In this document: positions 9,382 to 18,504 of the stretch, one piece after another | Layout: each line of letters opens with the position of its first letter | Position numbering within the stretch: position 1 is the first letter of the stretch | Assembly: GCF_030519355.1 (NCBI RefSeq) | Contig: NZ_JAUMKC010000018.1 | Span: 1-64,000, forward strand | Reading direction: 5' to 3' | Source of the DNA: Mucilaginibacter sp. L3T2-6 | GTDB lineage: Bacteria > Bacteroidota > Bacteroidia > Sphingobacteriales > Sphingobacteriaceae | DNA: 64,000 nucleotides | Program-made: the position numbers and the translations under genes | Notes under the pieces: generated by a model | Databases searched by the model: none | Told to the model about the DNA's origin: nothing | The model's input: the letters and a program-made list of their open reading frames with translations, nothing else

Positions 9382-10726
9382 ATTTGCTCAATCTGCGGTA
9401 TAAGGCCGTACGTGTTAAACCCAGTTCTTTTGCAGCGCGGGTAATATTGCCGTTATGCTTATCTATCACACGCAAAATGGCGTTTTTTTCAAGCGTGCTA
9501 AGCGGTACATTATCGTCATCCTCAACCACCTCCCCAGGCGTTTCCAATATCGAAAATAAAAGGTCGTCAGCCCTTAGTACAGGGTCATCTGCCATAATAA
9601 CGGCACGTTCAATGGTGTATTGCAGCTCACGGACATTGCCCGGATAGTTATAGGATTTTAACTTCTGAAGGGCGGCAGCATCAAAATCGATGGCTGGTTT
9701 CAAATATTTGCCTGCATAAAGCCTGGCAAAATGCTTCGCCAATATCACAATGTCCTCGTTTCGCTTGCGCAGCGGCGGCATGTTGATTTCGACCGTGTTG
9801 ATACGATAGATCAAGTCTTTACGAAAACGGCCTTCATTAGCCAGTTCTGACAGTGGCACGTTTGTAGCGCAAATCAGCCTGATATCCACATCTACAGGTT
9901 TATTGGTGCCCAAACGCGTAACTTGCCGGTTTTGCAGCACAGTTAATAGCTTGGCCTGTTGCTGTAATGATATGTTTCCGATTTCGTCAAGGAACAATGT
10001 GCCGCCGTGCGCCTCTTCAAAACGTCCGGCGCGGTCTTCACGGGCATCGGTAAAAGCACCCTTTTTGTGACCGAAAAGCTCGCTTTCAAAAAGAGTGTCG
10101 GTCAATGCCCCTACGTCGACCTTAACGAATGGTTTATCAGCACGAAGTGAGCGCTCATGAATAGCCTTTGCCATCAGATCTTTTCCGGTCCCGTTTTCGC
10201 CCAAAAGCAGAATGTTTGCATCGGTAGGAGCGATTTTGTTGACCTTGTGAAAGATATCTTCCATAACTTCGGATTCTCCAAGTATCGAAGTATCGCTACC
10301 TGAACTCTTGGACGATGACTTTGCCGGTTTTACGCCTTCTTTCTTATCCAGCAGGTCTTTTATGGTATCTATCAGCTTCTCGTTATGCCATGGCTTAACA
10401 ATGAAATCGTTCGCACCTTCTTTTAAGGAGCGCACCGCCAGGTCAATATCTCCATAGGCGGTAATCATTATTACGCAAACAGCGGGCTTCCATTCTTTTA
10501 TCTTACGTAACCAATAGATGCCCTCGTTACCGGTATTGATAGCGCTATTAAAGTTCATGTCGAGCAAAACTAGGTCAACCTGGTTGCGCTGCAGCAGCCA
10601 GTTCAGGTTCTCCGGGTTCTTTTCAGTTATAATTTCCTGTGCTTCTGTCTTAAGCAAAAGTTTAACAGCGGTAAGTACGTCCGGGTCGTCATCAACAATT
10701 AATACGGTAGCTTTTTTTAGTATCAT
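9371..10726 (-). CDS. Sigma-54-dependent response regulator (NtrC type)
   Basis: A 451-residue activator: receiver domain 1-125 with phospho-acceptor Asp56, Thr89 and Lys111; AAA+ domain from about 150 with Walker A GENGTGKD (176-183) and Walker B TLFLDEIG (243-250); and a C-terminal Fis-type helix-turn-helix (NITRAAKELGLTRTALYRRL). The loop that contacts sigma-54 reads GAFTDA (223-228) instead of the textbook GAFTGA, a change seen in some family members. It should open sigma-54 promoters when phosphorylated by the kinase encoded just downstream. It is transcribed divergently from the transporter array, which makes that array its likeliest target. Confidence 0.92.
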   Translation of the reverse strand: MILKKATVLIVDDDPDVLTAVKLLLKTEAQEIITEKNPENLNWLLQRNQVDLVLLDMNFNSAINTGNEGIYWLRKIKEWKPAVCVIMITAYGDIDLAVRSLKEGANDFIVKPWHNEKLIDTIKDLLDKKEGVKPAKSSSKSSGSDTSILGESEVMEDIFHKVNKIAPTDANILLLGENGTGKDLMAKAIHERSLRADKPFVKVDVGALTDTLFESELFGHKKGAFTDAREDRAGRFEEAHGGTLFLDEIGNISLQQQAKLLTVLQNRQVTRLGTNKPVDVDIRLICATNVPLSELANEGRFRKDLIYRINTVEINMPPLRKRNEDIVILAKHFARLYAGKYLKPAIDFDAAALQKLKSYNYPGNVRELQYTIERAVIMADDPVLRADDLLFSILETPGEVVEDDDNVPLSTLEKNAILRVIDKHNGNITRAAKELGLTRTALYRRLSKYDI

Positions 10727-11174
10727 TTATTTAAGTTCATGGGGGATAGCTCGTGGTTCGTAACCTGAAAACTACCTTGTATTATGTAAATATCAATAAT
10801 AACACATTTTTATTGCCCATTCGGCAAAAGTTTGTAAAACAAGCGAATGATTTCAATAACTCAAAAACGGGAAATTAAGCGTTTGATTGCCCGCTGATGC
10901 CAACTATCAATTTTTATGCTAAATAGCCAAAAATTACTCATATTTATAGCAAAACGTTCACAATGAACCGTCAACTATATACTGTGAATGCTTTGAGGGG
11001 ACAATTACGTTAATGCCCCTGCTGCGTATTGTATCATAACCGTACACTTGCTGTAACAGAAGCGTACGCCTTAAACTGCTATTTAAGCTTTAATTTATTG
11101 ATAAACAGGTAATTAATTTGTGGCATATTCTTTTGTAACTACTAACCAAAATCAAAATATAAATAATTTAAACT
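10727..11174. promoter_or_regulatory. Divergent control region between the regulator and the transporter array
   Basis: This 448-base gap separates the two-component genes from the adaptor gene and holds no reading frame worth calling. It must contain the promoters of both transcription units. Visible dyads are CATTCG...CGAATG (about 10818-10849) and GGGG...CCCC around 10996-11019. The best sigma-54-like sequence is TGGCAT at 11121 followed by TTGTA, but the spacing is one base too long, so I do not call it. Enhancer sites for the Fis-type activator would be expected here. Confidence 0.5.
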
Positions 11175-12428
11175 GTGGACAGAGTAATTGAAAAAAAGAA
11201 ATGGAATACCAAACGGATAATGACAATTGCCGGCATAACCGGCATTGTGTTGCTAATTGCCGGGAGTATTTATTTTACATCGGGCAAAAGCAAGCTTGAT
11301 GTTGATACGGAACGTATAACTATAAGCGAAATTAAAAAAGGACCTTTTGAAGAATTTATACCTGTTAACGGCGTGGTAATGCCGCTTACTACTATTTACC
11401 TGGATGCATCTGACGGGGGCCGCGTAGAAGAAAAGTATGTTGAGGACGGCGCCATGCTAAAAAAGGGCGATCCTATTCTTAAATTGTCAAATACCGACCT
11501 TGAATTGCAATTGGCTAATGAGGAAACTGCTGTATATGCTCAGCAGATTCAGATGCAAATTTCGCACACACAGATACAACAGGCAACGATTTCAAAATTG
11601 AATAATATGGCCGACGTAGACGTTGCATTTAAAGAGGCAAAAAGAGTTTATGACGTAGATAAAGACCTGTATGCCAAGAAAGCTATAGGTTCGCAGGAAA
11701 TGCAGACTGCCACCAATCAGTATTATTACCAGCTGAACCGCAAAAAACTTGCAACCCAAATCTTATCACAAGATACTGTTTCGGTTAAACAGCAGGAGAG
11801 CCAAACCAAAGAACAATTGTCGCAAATGAGAAATACATTAGCGTTGCTGAGGCAGAAAGTTGACCTTCTGACCCTGCGTTCGCCGGTTGATGGCCAATTA
11901 ACCAACTTCGATGCTGAAATAGGGCAAAACAAAAATAAGGGTGAGCACTTAGGGCAGCTCGATGTTCTGTCAGGCTTTAAGGTACGGTGCGGAGTTGAGG
12001 AGCACTATTTGTCGCGGGTATTCACCGGTTTAAAAGGTTGGTTTGAGTTTGCCGGCAAAACGTATCATCTGGTAATAAAGAAGGTTTTCCCAAGCATTTT
12101 GAATGCACAGTTCCAGGTTGATATGGCCTTTGTTGGCGAGGTGCCAAAAGGTATAAGGAAAGGACAAACCCTGCAGGTGCACTTGTCACTAAGCGACGAA
12201 ACAACTGCGTTATTGTTACCAAAAGGCGGATTCTTCCAGCAAACCGGGGGTAACTGGATATTTAAAGTGAGCGACGATGGCAAGAAGGCATACAAGGTTG
12301 ACATCCAGGTAAACCGCCAGAGCCCTGACTACTTCGAGCTTACTTCAGGTTTAAAAGAAGGCGACAAAGTAATTACTTCGAGCTATGAAACATACGGCGA
12401 CATACAAGAGCTGGTGCTAAAGAAGTGA
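11175..12428 (+). CDS. HlyD/MacA-like periplasmic adaptor protein
   Basis: This 417-residue protein has one N-terminal membrane anchor (about 17-36) followed by a periplasmic adaptor body. A biotinyl-lipoyl-like half-motif (VVMPLTTIYLDASDGGRVEE, then GAMLKKGDPILKL) precedes a long helical hairpin (about 110-225, rich in Q, E and K), the second lipoyl half (LRSPVDGQLTNF), a beta-barrel and a membrane-proximal domain. Such adaptors link an inner-membrane ABC transporter to an outer-membrane channel. It opens the array and uses a GTG start. No TolC-type channel gene is present in the window, so an outer-membrane partner would have to come from elsewhere. About 157 bases separate it from the ATPase gene. 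Confidence 0.9.
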   Translation: MDRVIEKKKWNTKRIMTIAGITGIVLLIAGSIYFTSGKSKLDVDTERITISEIKKGPFEEFIPVNGVVMPLTTIYLDASDGGRVEEKYVEDGAMLKKGDPILKLSNTDLELQLANEETAVYAQQIQMQISHTQIQQATISKLNNMADVDVAFKEAKRVYDVDKDLYAKKAIGSQEMQTATNQYYYQLNRKKLATQILSQDTVSVKQQESQTKEQLSQMRNTLALLRQKVDLLTLRSPVDGQLTNFDAEIGQNKNKGEHLGQLDVLSGFKVRCGVEEHYLSRVFTGLKGWFEFAGKTYHLVIKKVFPSILNAQFQVDMAFVGEVPKGIRKGQTLQVHLSLSDETTALLLPKGGFFQQTGGNWIFKVSDDGKKAYKVDIQVNRQSPDYFELTSGLKEGDKVITSSYETYGDIQELVLKK

Positions 12429-12584
12429 CGGTAGTTAATCGGCAGTAAAAGACAAAAATTAGATCATAATTTTTTTTGCAACTATTTATCAATCACCGGC
12501 GTCTTATACACTAAAGATTGAAATCAACCACTAACAAAAATAAAGGCAACTAATTAATTTACATAAAAACAAAATTAAACTTAT

Positions 12585-13289
12585 ATGAGCAAGAACGAAG
12601 AAGGTAGCGTAATGATAAAGATCACCGATATGGAGAAATTTTATCGCACCGAAGAAGTAGAAACGATCGCGCTGAACAAGCTGTCGATTCACGTAAAAAC
12701 CGGTGAGTTTGTGGCTATAATGGGCCCGTCTGGCTGCGGCAAATCAACTTTACTGAATATTTTGGGTATGCTTGACGATCCGGATGAAGGCAGCTATATC
12801 TTTAACGGTATTGAGGTAGCTCACTTTACAGAGCGCAAAAGAGCCGACTTACGCAAGCACAACATCGGCTTCGTATTCCAGAGCTTTAACCTTATCGACG
12901 AGCTGACTGTATTTGAAAACGTTGAGCTTCCATTGATCTATACCGGTGTTCCGTCCTCGGAGCGCGTAAAAAGGGTAGAGGAAGTGCTTGATAAAATGCA
13001 GATCATGCACCGTCGTAACCACTATCCGCAGCAATTATCAGGTGGTCAGCAACAGCGTGTGGCTATCGCCCGTGCAGTTGTTAACAAACCAAAGCTGATA
13101 CTTGCGGATGAGCCCACCGGTAACCTGGATTCAACCAATGGTAATGATGTTATGGAATTGCTGACAGATCTGAATGAACAGGGTACAACCATTGTGATGG
13201 TAACGCACTCTGAGCATGACGCCCGTTACAGTCACCGCATCATCCGTTTACTTGACGGACAAGCCGTGGTTGAAAACATAATGATATAA
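12585..13289 (+). CDS. MacB/LolD-type ABC transporter ATPase
   Basis: A stand-alone nucleotide-binding subunit of 234 residues (225 if started at the second Met, MIKITDM, 27 bases downstream). Walker A is GPSGCGKST (47-55), the signature is LSGGQQQR, Walker B is LILADEPTGNLD, and the switch histidine lies in VTHSEHDARY. It belongs to the group that drives mechanotransmission by FtsX-fold permeases (MacB, LolCDE, FtsEX). It is the only ATPase in the array, so it is expected to serve all seven permeases downstream. No terminator separates it from the genes on either side. Confidence 0.93.
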   Translation: MSKNEEGSVMIKITDMEKFYRTEEVETIALNKLSIHVKTGEFVAIMGPSGCGKSTLLNILGMLDDPDEGSYIFNGIEVAHFTERKRADLRKHNIGFVFQSFNLIDELTVFENVELPLIYTGVPSSERVKRVEEVLDKMQIMHRRNHYPQQLSGGQQQRVAIARAVVNKPKLILADEPTGNLDSTNGNDVMELLTDLNEQGTTIVMVTHSEHDARYSHRIIRLLDGQAVVENIMI

Positions 13290-13426
13290 CAAAGCCGGCT
13301 TCCGGCCAATGGTTTATAACCAGCCGTTTAAAGGCAAAGTCCGAGTTACTCATTATACGATAAACCGTAAAAGTTGAGCGGGAAGCTACCCAAAAGAAAG
13401 TTTATATAAGTTAATAAAGTGCCTCT

Positions 13427-13454
13427 GCTACCCCCTCCCCAAAGGAGGGGTAGC
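13427..13454. repeat. GC-rich hairpin between the ATPase and the first permease
   Basis: GCTACCCCCTCC and GGAGGGGTAGC pair with one bulged C around a short CCAAA loop. No T tract follows, so it is unlikely to be a terminator. Its C-run/G-run make-up resembles the CCCCTAAAGGGG elements between argC and argD, and it may be a member of a dispersed intergenic repeat family. Confidence 0.55.
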
Positions 13455-13537
13455 CTGAGTGTTGGGTTTACTATAGCTTTTGTTTTCCGGTTAAGTTATT
13501 ATGCGTCAGACGAACATCGTATATAAATCAAGAACAG

Positions 13538-15967
13538 ATGATAGTAAACTATTTAAAAACTGCATACCGGAGCCTTTTAAAAAACAAGAGCTTCACAGCA
13601 TTGAATATTGCAGGCTTATCATTAGGCTTGATAAGCTGCTTGCTTATCGTATTTTATGTTGTTGACGAGCTGAGCTATGACCGGTATAACACCAAAGCTA
13701 ATCGTATATACCGGGTAAATGAAGACCTTAAGCTTGGCGAAAACAACGTGCTGTACGCTGTGGCTATGCCGCCCCTTGCAAAAACATTAAAAGCTGAATT
13801 CCCTTATGTTGAAAATACCGTCCGGATTAAAAACGCCGGATCACTGCATGTAAAGCTGAATAACAGCAGCATACTGGAAAATGGTTTTGCCTTTGCCGAC
13901 CCCTCGCTATTTGATGTGTTTACACTGCCCGTGATAAATGGCAACCCTAAAATTGCACTGGCTGAGCCCAATAGCGTTGTTATCACTGAAAGTACCGCGC
14001 AAAAATATTTTAAAAGCACCAATGTACTCGGCAAATTTATCCCGGTTGATGGCAATACGCTGCTGAAAATAACCGGTGTAATAAAAGATATTCCAAAACA
14101 ATCGCACTTTAAATTCGACTTCTTTATATCCATGTCGTCGTTTAAAGACAGCGAATCCAACGAGTGGCTTAGAAGCGATTACAATACCTATGTATTATTT
14201 AAAAATGCCGCCGATCATAAAAAATTAGAAGCCGCACTCCCCGCGTTCCTTAAAAAATTCAGCGGGGATGACATGCGGAACCAACTGCACCAAACCATGT
14301 CCGAATTTGAAAAAGGCGGCAGCTTTTTCCGGCTAAACCTAACACCGCTTACAGATATTCATCTAAAATCAAACCGGACGGGTGAACTTGGGCCAAACAG
14401 TACCATACAATACATATATATATTCTCGGCAATAGCGCTGTTTATTCTGTTGATAGCATGCGTTAATTTCATGAATCTCTCCACAGCCAGGTCTGCAAAC
14501 CGGGCGCGCGAGGTTGGCGTGCGAAAAGTTTTGGGATCCGCTAAGAAGCACCTTATTGCCCAATTTTTAGTCGAATCTATACTGGTTACGTTTGCTGCTA
14601 CAATTATTGCCGTTGTACTTGCCGCTTTGTTGCTCCCCGCCTTTAATCAATTGTCTGGTAAGGATCTGGTTATTACCAATCAAACATTGATCTGGCTTAT
14701 TCCCACATTATTGTGCATTGTTTTCGTTATAGGAGCATTGGCGGGTTCCTACCCGGCATTTTATTTGTCAGCATTTCAGCCTATACAAGTACTAAAAGGC
14801 AGACTGGCGGTTGGCTTTAAAGGCAGCAAACTGCGCAGTTTTCTGGTGGTGCTGCAGTTCTCAATTTCCATTTTCCTGATAATTGGCACGCTGGTAATTT
14901 ACAATCAGCTTCATTATATACAAAACCGCGATCTGGGCTACAACCGCAACCAGATACTAATTGTAAATAATACATTCGAGCTTGGTGACCAGGCTCATAT
15001 ATTTAAAAACGAAGTAAAACAATTGCCCGGTGTTGCTGATGCTACCATGACGGGCTTTTTGCCAACCTCAGGCTGGAAAAATACAGCTGTCTTTTTTAAA
15101 GATGCAGTATTCGATCAAAAAAAGGCACTCTTTCCGCAGGTTTGGGAAATCGACGAAGATTATGTCAAAACCCTTGGCATGAAAATGGCGGCCGGCCGGA
15201 GTTTTTCGCACGAGATGCTTACCGATTCTTCCGGGGTTATTATTAACCAGGCGGCTGCCAGGTTTCTGGGGCTTACACACCCGCTTAACCAAACGCTTTA
15301 CCGTTCAAATGGCGGCGACCAGACTGTTGCCAACTCCAAAAAATATCACATCATAGGTGTAGTTAAAGATTTTAATTTCAGTTCCTTACGCGATGTTATA
15401 AGTCCGATGGTATTGGTGCTTGGAAATAATAATAATTCGTTAAGCATTAAAGTAAGTACGGTTAACCTGCCATCTTTAATGAGGCAGATAACCGACAAAT
15501 GGAAAAGCCTTTCCCCCGGCGTGCAAATGAATTTTTCGTTTATGGACCAAGATTTTGAAGCGAGTTACCGCACAGAACAGCGCGTGGGTACTATATTTAT
15601 ATTATTTACTTCATTGGCCATCGTAATAGCATGTTTAGGCTTATTTGGCCTGGCTGCTTATGCCGCAGAGCAGCGTACTAAAGAAATAGGTATTCGTAAG
15701 ATACTGGGAGCCAGCGTTAGCGCGATAACCGGCATGTTATCGTATGATTTTATCAAGTTGGTATTGATAGCCATTTTAATAGCGCTTCCTGCAGGATGGT
15801 ATAGCATGACCAAGTGGCTCCAAAGCTTTGCCTACCGCGAGAATATTCACTGGTGGGTGCCGCTTCTGGCCGGTTTTGCAGCTGTATTTATTGCCTTGAT
15901 CACTGTAAGTTATCAATCCGTAAAAGCTGCTTTGTCAAATCCTGTCAATAGTTTACGGGCTGAATAG
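13538..15967 (+). CDS. FtsX/MacB-type ABC permease 1 of 7
   Basis: An 809-residue permease built as two fused MacB-like halves. TM1 is at about 20-42 and a periplasmic domain spans 45-285. The first FtsX domain lies at about 288-425 (signature EVGVRKVLG). A fourth-to-fifth TM switch at about 430-455 starts the second half, a second periplasmic domain runs to about 685, and the second FtsX domain (EIGIRKILGAS) reaches the C-terminus, giving eight predicted TMs. It ends in NPVNSLRAE, a tail all seven paralogues share. With permeases 3 and 7 it forms the closest subgroup (shared TAYRSLLKN-like start and GFKGS...IYNQL segment). It lacks an ATPase domain and should depend on the upstream subunit. 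The substrate is unknown; efflux or lipoprotein/peptide handling are options. Confidence 0.9.
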   Translation: MIVNYLKTAYRSLLKNKSFTALNIAGLSLGLISCLLIVFYVVDELSYDRYNTKANRIYRVNEDLKLGENNVLYAVAMPPLAKTLKAEFPYVENTVRIKNAGSLHVKLNNSSILENGFAFADPSLFDVFTLPVINGNPKIALAEPNSVVITESTAQKYFKSTNVLGKFIPVDGNTLLKITGVIKDIPKQSHFKFDFFISMSSFKDSESNEWLRSDYNTYVLFKNAADHKKLEAALPAFLKKFSGDDMRNQLHQTMSEFEKGGSFFRLNLTPLTDIHLKSNRTGELGPNSTIQYIYIFSAIALFILLIACVNFMNLSTARSANRAREVGVRKVLGSAKKHLIAQFLVESILVTFAATIIAVVLAALLLPAFNQLSGKDLVITNQTLIWLIPTLLCIVFVIGALAGSYPAFYLSAFQPIQVLKGRLAVGFKGSKLRSFLVVLQFSISIFLIIGTLVIYNQLHYIQNRDLGYNRNQILIVNNTFELGDQAHIFKNEVKQLPGVADATMTGFLPTSGWKNTAVFFKDAVFDQKKALFPQVWEIDEDYVKTLGMKMAAGRSFSHEMLTDSSGVIINQAAARFLGLTHPLNQTLYRSNGGDQTVANSKKYHIIGVVKDFNFSSLRDVISPMVLVLGNNNNSLSIKVSTVNLPSLMRQITDKWKSLSPGVQMNFSFMDQDFEASYRTEQRVGTIFILFTSLAIVIACLGLFGLAAYAAEQRTKEIGIRKILGASVSAITGMLSYDFIKLVLIAILIALPAGWYSMTKWLQSFAYRENIHWWVPLLAGFAAVFIALITVSYQSVKAALSNPVNSLRAE

Positions 15968-16063
15968 AAAGGCGGAGATACAGACAAGAATTCACAACGC
16001 GGAGGTACAAATTAATTACAAGCTTCGCCTGGCATATTATCAACCGTTTAATCCGAATAAAAA

Positions 16064-18454
16064 ATGATACGGAACTATATTAAAACAGCTTTCAGGAATC
16101 TTTGGCGGCACAAGGCTTTCTCCGTTATAAACATCACCGGGCTTAGCGTTGCACTCGGTTCCTGTATGCTTATCCTGCTTTATACCATGGATGAAGTAAG
16201 CTACGATAGGTTTAACTTAAATAAAGATAAAATATATCGTTTAGTGAGCACTTCAACCGGCCCGACCGGCGAGGTTAGCAAAACCGCAAGTACAGGCATG
16301 ATGCCGGGCCCAGCCTTTAAACAGCAAATTCCGGAAATCGAAAATTTTGTAAGGTTGCAGGAAAATAGTTTTATAGTAAAACGTGGCAATGATGTCTTTA
16401 ACCAGGATGCCTTGTATGCTGATGAAAGCTTCTTTTCCATATTTTCATTCCCTACACTTCGCGGAGATCCGAAGACAGCATTGAAGGATATTCATTCTGT
16501 AGTGCTTTCTGAAGAAGTTGCTGAAAAGTATTTCGGAAAACAGGATGCAGTAGGCCGGGTGCTTGATTTGAAAGTGAATGATGCTTTTCAGCCTTTCACT
16601 GTTTCTGCGGTGGTGAAGCAATCTCCTCAAAATTCGTCGGTAAAGATAAAAATGCTGGTGCCAATGAAGTTTGCGCAATCGCAGTTTAACGATACCCAAT
16701 GGTTCAACTTTTTTTTAAATACATTTTTTACAGTTAAGCCGGGCAGCAATTTGAAGGCGGTGGAGGCAAAGATAAACAGCGTGTTTAATAGGGATGCAGC
16801 CGCTCAGCAGAAAGAAATGGCGCAGAAGTACGGCTTTAAGGACAAAGTAAAATTCAGCCTTCAGCCGCTTCTGCAAATGCATACCAGTACCGATTATCCG
16901 TCAGATAACGGGTTAAAGGATGCCAGTAATCCTGTTTACTCTTATATTTTAACAGGTATAGCCGTATTTATTTTGCTGATAGCCTGTATTAACTTTATAA
17001 ATCTCACCGTTGCCCGCTCTTTAAAAAGAGCCAAAGAAATAGGCATAAGAAAAGTTGTAGGCGGCATGCGCGGTCAACTGGTTATGCAGTTTTTAGGCGA
17101 ATCATTTATCCTAAGTTTTATCGCTTTTTTATTGGCGATACTCCTGGTGCAGCTGGCATTGCCGGTATTCAATGATTTGGCTAACAAAGCACTTGCTTTT
17201 TCGTATCTGTTAAGTCCAAAATTGGTGATCGGCTACATAGCCATCTTCTTGCTTACCGGATTACTGGCGGGTTTTTATCCGGCGCTGGTGCTTTCAGGGT
17301 TTAACCCGGTGCAAACCTTATATAACAGACAGTATTTTGCGGGGAAAAACTACTTGTCAAAAGGACTGGTTGTATTGCAGTTTACGTTGGCTACTTTTTT
17401 TATAATCTCAACAATCACCATTTATTCGCAGTTCAATTACCTAATGCATTTTGATTTGGGTTATGATGCAAAAAATGTGGTATCGGTAAATGCTGCCGGT
17501 GCCGCCGACGAGCAAAAGCTTGAATTGTTTAAAACGGAACTGCTAAAGAATACCGGCATTAAAAGTGTTACTGCCGACCAGGGCGGAAGATGGGGTACTA
17601 TCGCCCATATTAATAATGGGCAGCAAACTAATTTTGATATTAAGCATATCGACGAAGAATATCTTTCATTATTTAAGATTCCAATTGTAAAAGGCAGGAA
17701 CTTTTCGAAAGACATGGTGAGCGACAGCAGCAATTCAGTGCTGGTAAACGAAACTTTTGCCAAACAGGCTGGTTGGAGAAACCCGATAGGACAGGTGGTT
17801 GATTTCTTTTATAGCAATAAAAAATACAACGTAATCGGTGTGGTAAAGGACTATCATTTTGCATCATTATCAGAAAAAATTGGTCCCGAACTTTTCTCAA
17901 TGAATCCTAAGTACCCCTACGGTAATATCTACATAAAAATCAGTGCAAAAAACAGTGCTGAAGCGCTCAATTATATTGAGAAAGAGTTTAGGCAAATATT
18001 CCCTTTCAAGCCGTACCAGCATACATTTATTGAAGCACAGAATGCCGAAAATTATGACAAGGAGGCCAAGTGGAAACAAATTGTAACCTTTAGCGCACTA
18101 CTGACCATTTTTATATCATGTATAGGACTGTTCGGACTTGCTGCTTTGTCTGCCGAGCGGCGTAAAAAAGAAATCGGTATCCGAAAGGTGCTCGGCGCGT
18201 CTGTTGAAGGCATCGTTAGAAAGTTGTCAACCGATTTTTTAAAGCTGGTGATCATTTCTTCTGTGGTAGCTATTCCCGCGGCATGGTGGGCAATGCATAA
18301 ATGGCTCGAGAACTATCCATACCGCATAAAAATAAACAGCTGGATATTTTTGCTTGCCGCGGCTTTGGTCATGCTTATTGCGCTTGTTACTGTCAGCTTT
18401 CAATCAATTCGGGCTGCATTAAGAAACCCGGTGAATAGTCTAAGAAGTGAGTAG
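16064..18454 (+). CDS. FtsX/MacB-type ABC permease 2 of 7
   Basis: At 796 residues it has the same two-half layout as permease 1: TM1 at about 20-40, FtsX-1 with AKEIGIRKVVGG, FtsX-2 with KKEIGIRKVLGAS, and the terminal NPVNSLRSE. Its first periplasmic domain has little visible similarity to that of permease 1 beyond the framework motifs, for example a QNSSVKIKMLVPMKF stretch where permease 1 has QSHFKFDFF. It follows permease 1 by 96 bases with no terminator. It belongs to the more divergent set with permeases 4, 5 and 6. Confidence 0.9.
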   Translation: MIRNYIKTAFRNLWRHKAFSVINITGLSVALGSCMLILLYTMDEVSYDRFNLNKDKIYRLVSTSTGPTGEVSKTASTGMMPGPAFKQQIPEIENFVRLQENSFIVKRGNDVFNQDALYADESFFSIFSFPTLRGDPKTALKDIHSVVLSEEVAEKYFGKQDAVGRVLDLKVNDAFQPFTVSAVVKQSPQNSSVKIKMLVPMKFAQSQFNDTQWFNFFLNTFFTVKPGSNLKAVEAKINSVFNRDAAAQQKEMAQKYGFKDKVKFSLQPLLQMHTSTDYPSDNGLKDASNPVYSYILTGIAVFILLIACINFINLTVARSLKRAKEIGIRKVVGGMRGQLVMQFLGESFILSFIAFLLAILLVQLALPVFNDLANKALAFSYLLSPKLVIGYIAIFLLTGLLAGFYPALVLSGFNPVQTLYNRQYFAGKNYLSKGLVVLQFTLATFFIISTITIYSQFNYLMHFDLGYDAKNVVSVNAAGAADEQKLELFKTELLKNTGIKSVTADQGGRWGTIAHINNGQQTNFDIKHIDEEYLSLFKIPIVKGRNFSKDMVSDSSNSVLVNETFAKQAGWRNPIGQVVDFFYSNKKYNVIGVVKDYHFASLSEKIGPELFSMNPKYPYGNIYIKISAKNSAEALNYIEKEFRQIFPFKPYQHTFIEAQNAENYDKEAKWKQIVTFSALLTIFISCIGLFGLAALSAERRKKEIGIRKVLGASVEGIVRKLSTDFLKLVIISSVVAIPAAWWAMHKWLENYPYRIKINSWIFLLAAALVMLIALVTVSFQSIRAALRNPVNSLRSE

Positions 18455-18504
18455 GCGCGCTGTAGCAGTTATGTTTTCGGCTATGAACTATTAACGAAGA
18501 TATT

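Noticed and set aside
11121..11137. Possible sigma-54 promoter TGGCAT...TTGTA before the adaptor gene
   Set aside because: The two halves are one base too far apart and the downstream half lacks the conserved GC, so it does not meet the -24/-12 rule even though a sigma-54 activator is adjacent.
13294..13320. GCCGG/CCGGC hairpin after the ATPase gene as a terminator
   Set aside because: Short stem and no T tract; the array probably reads through.
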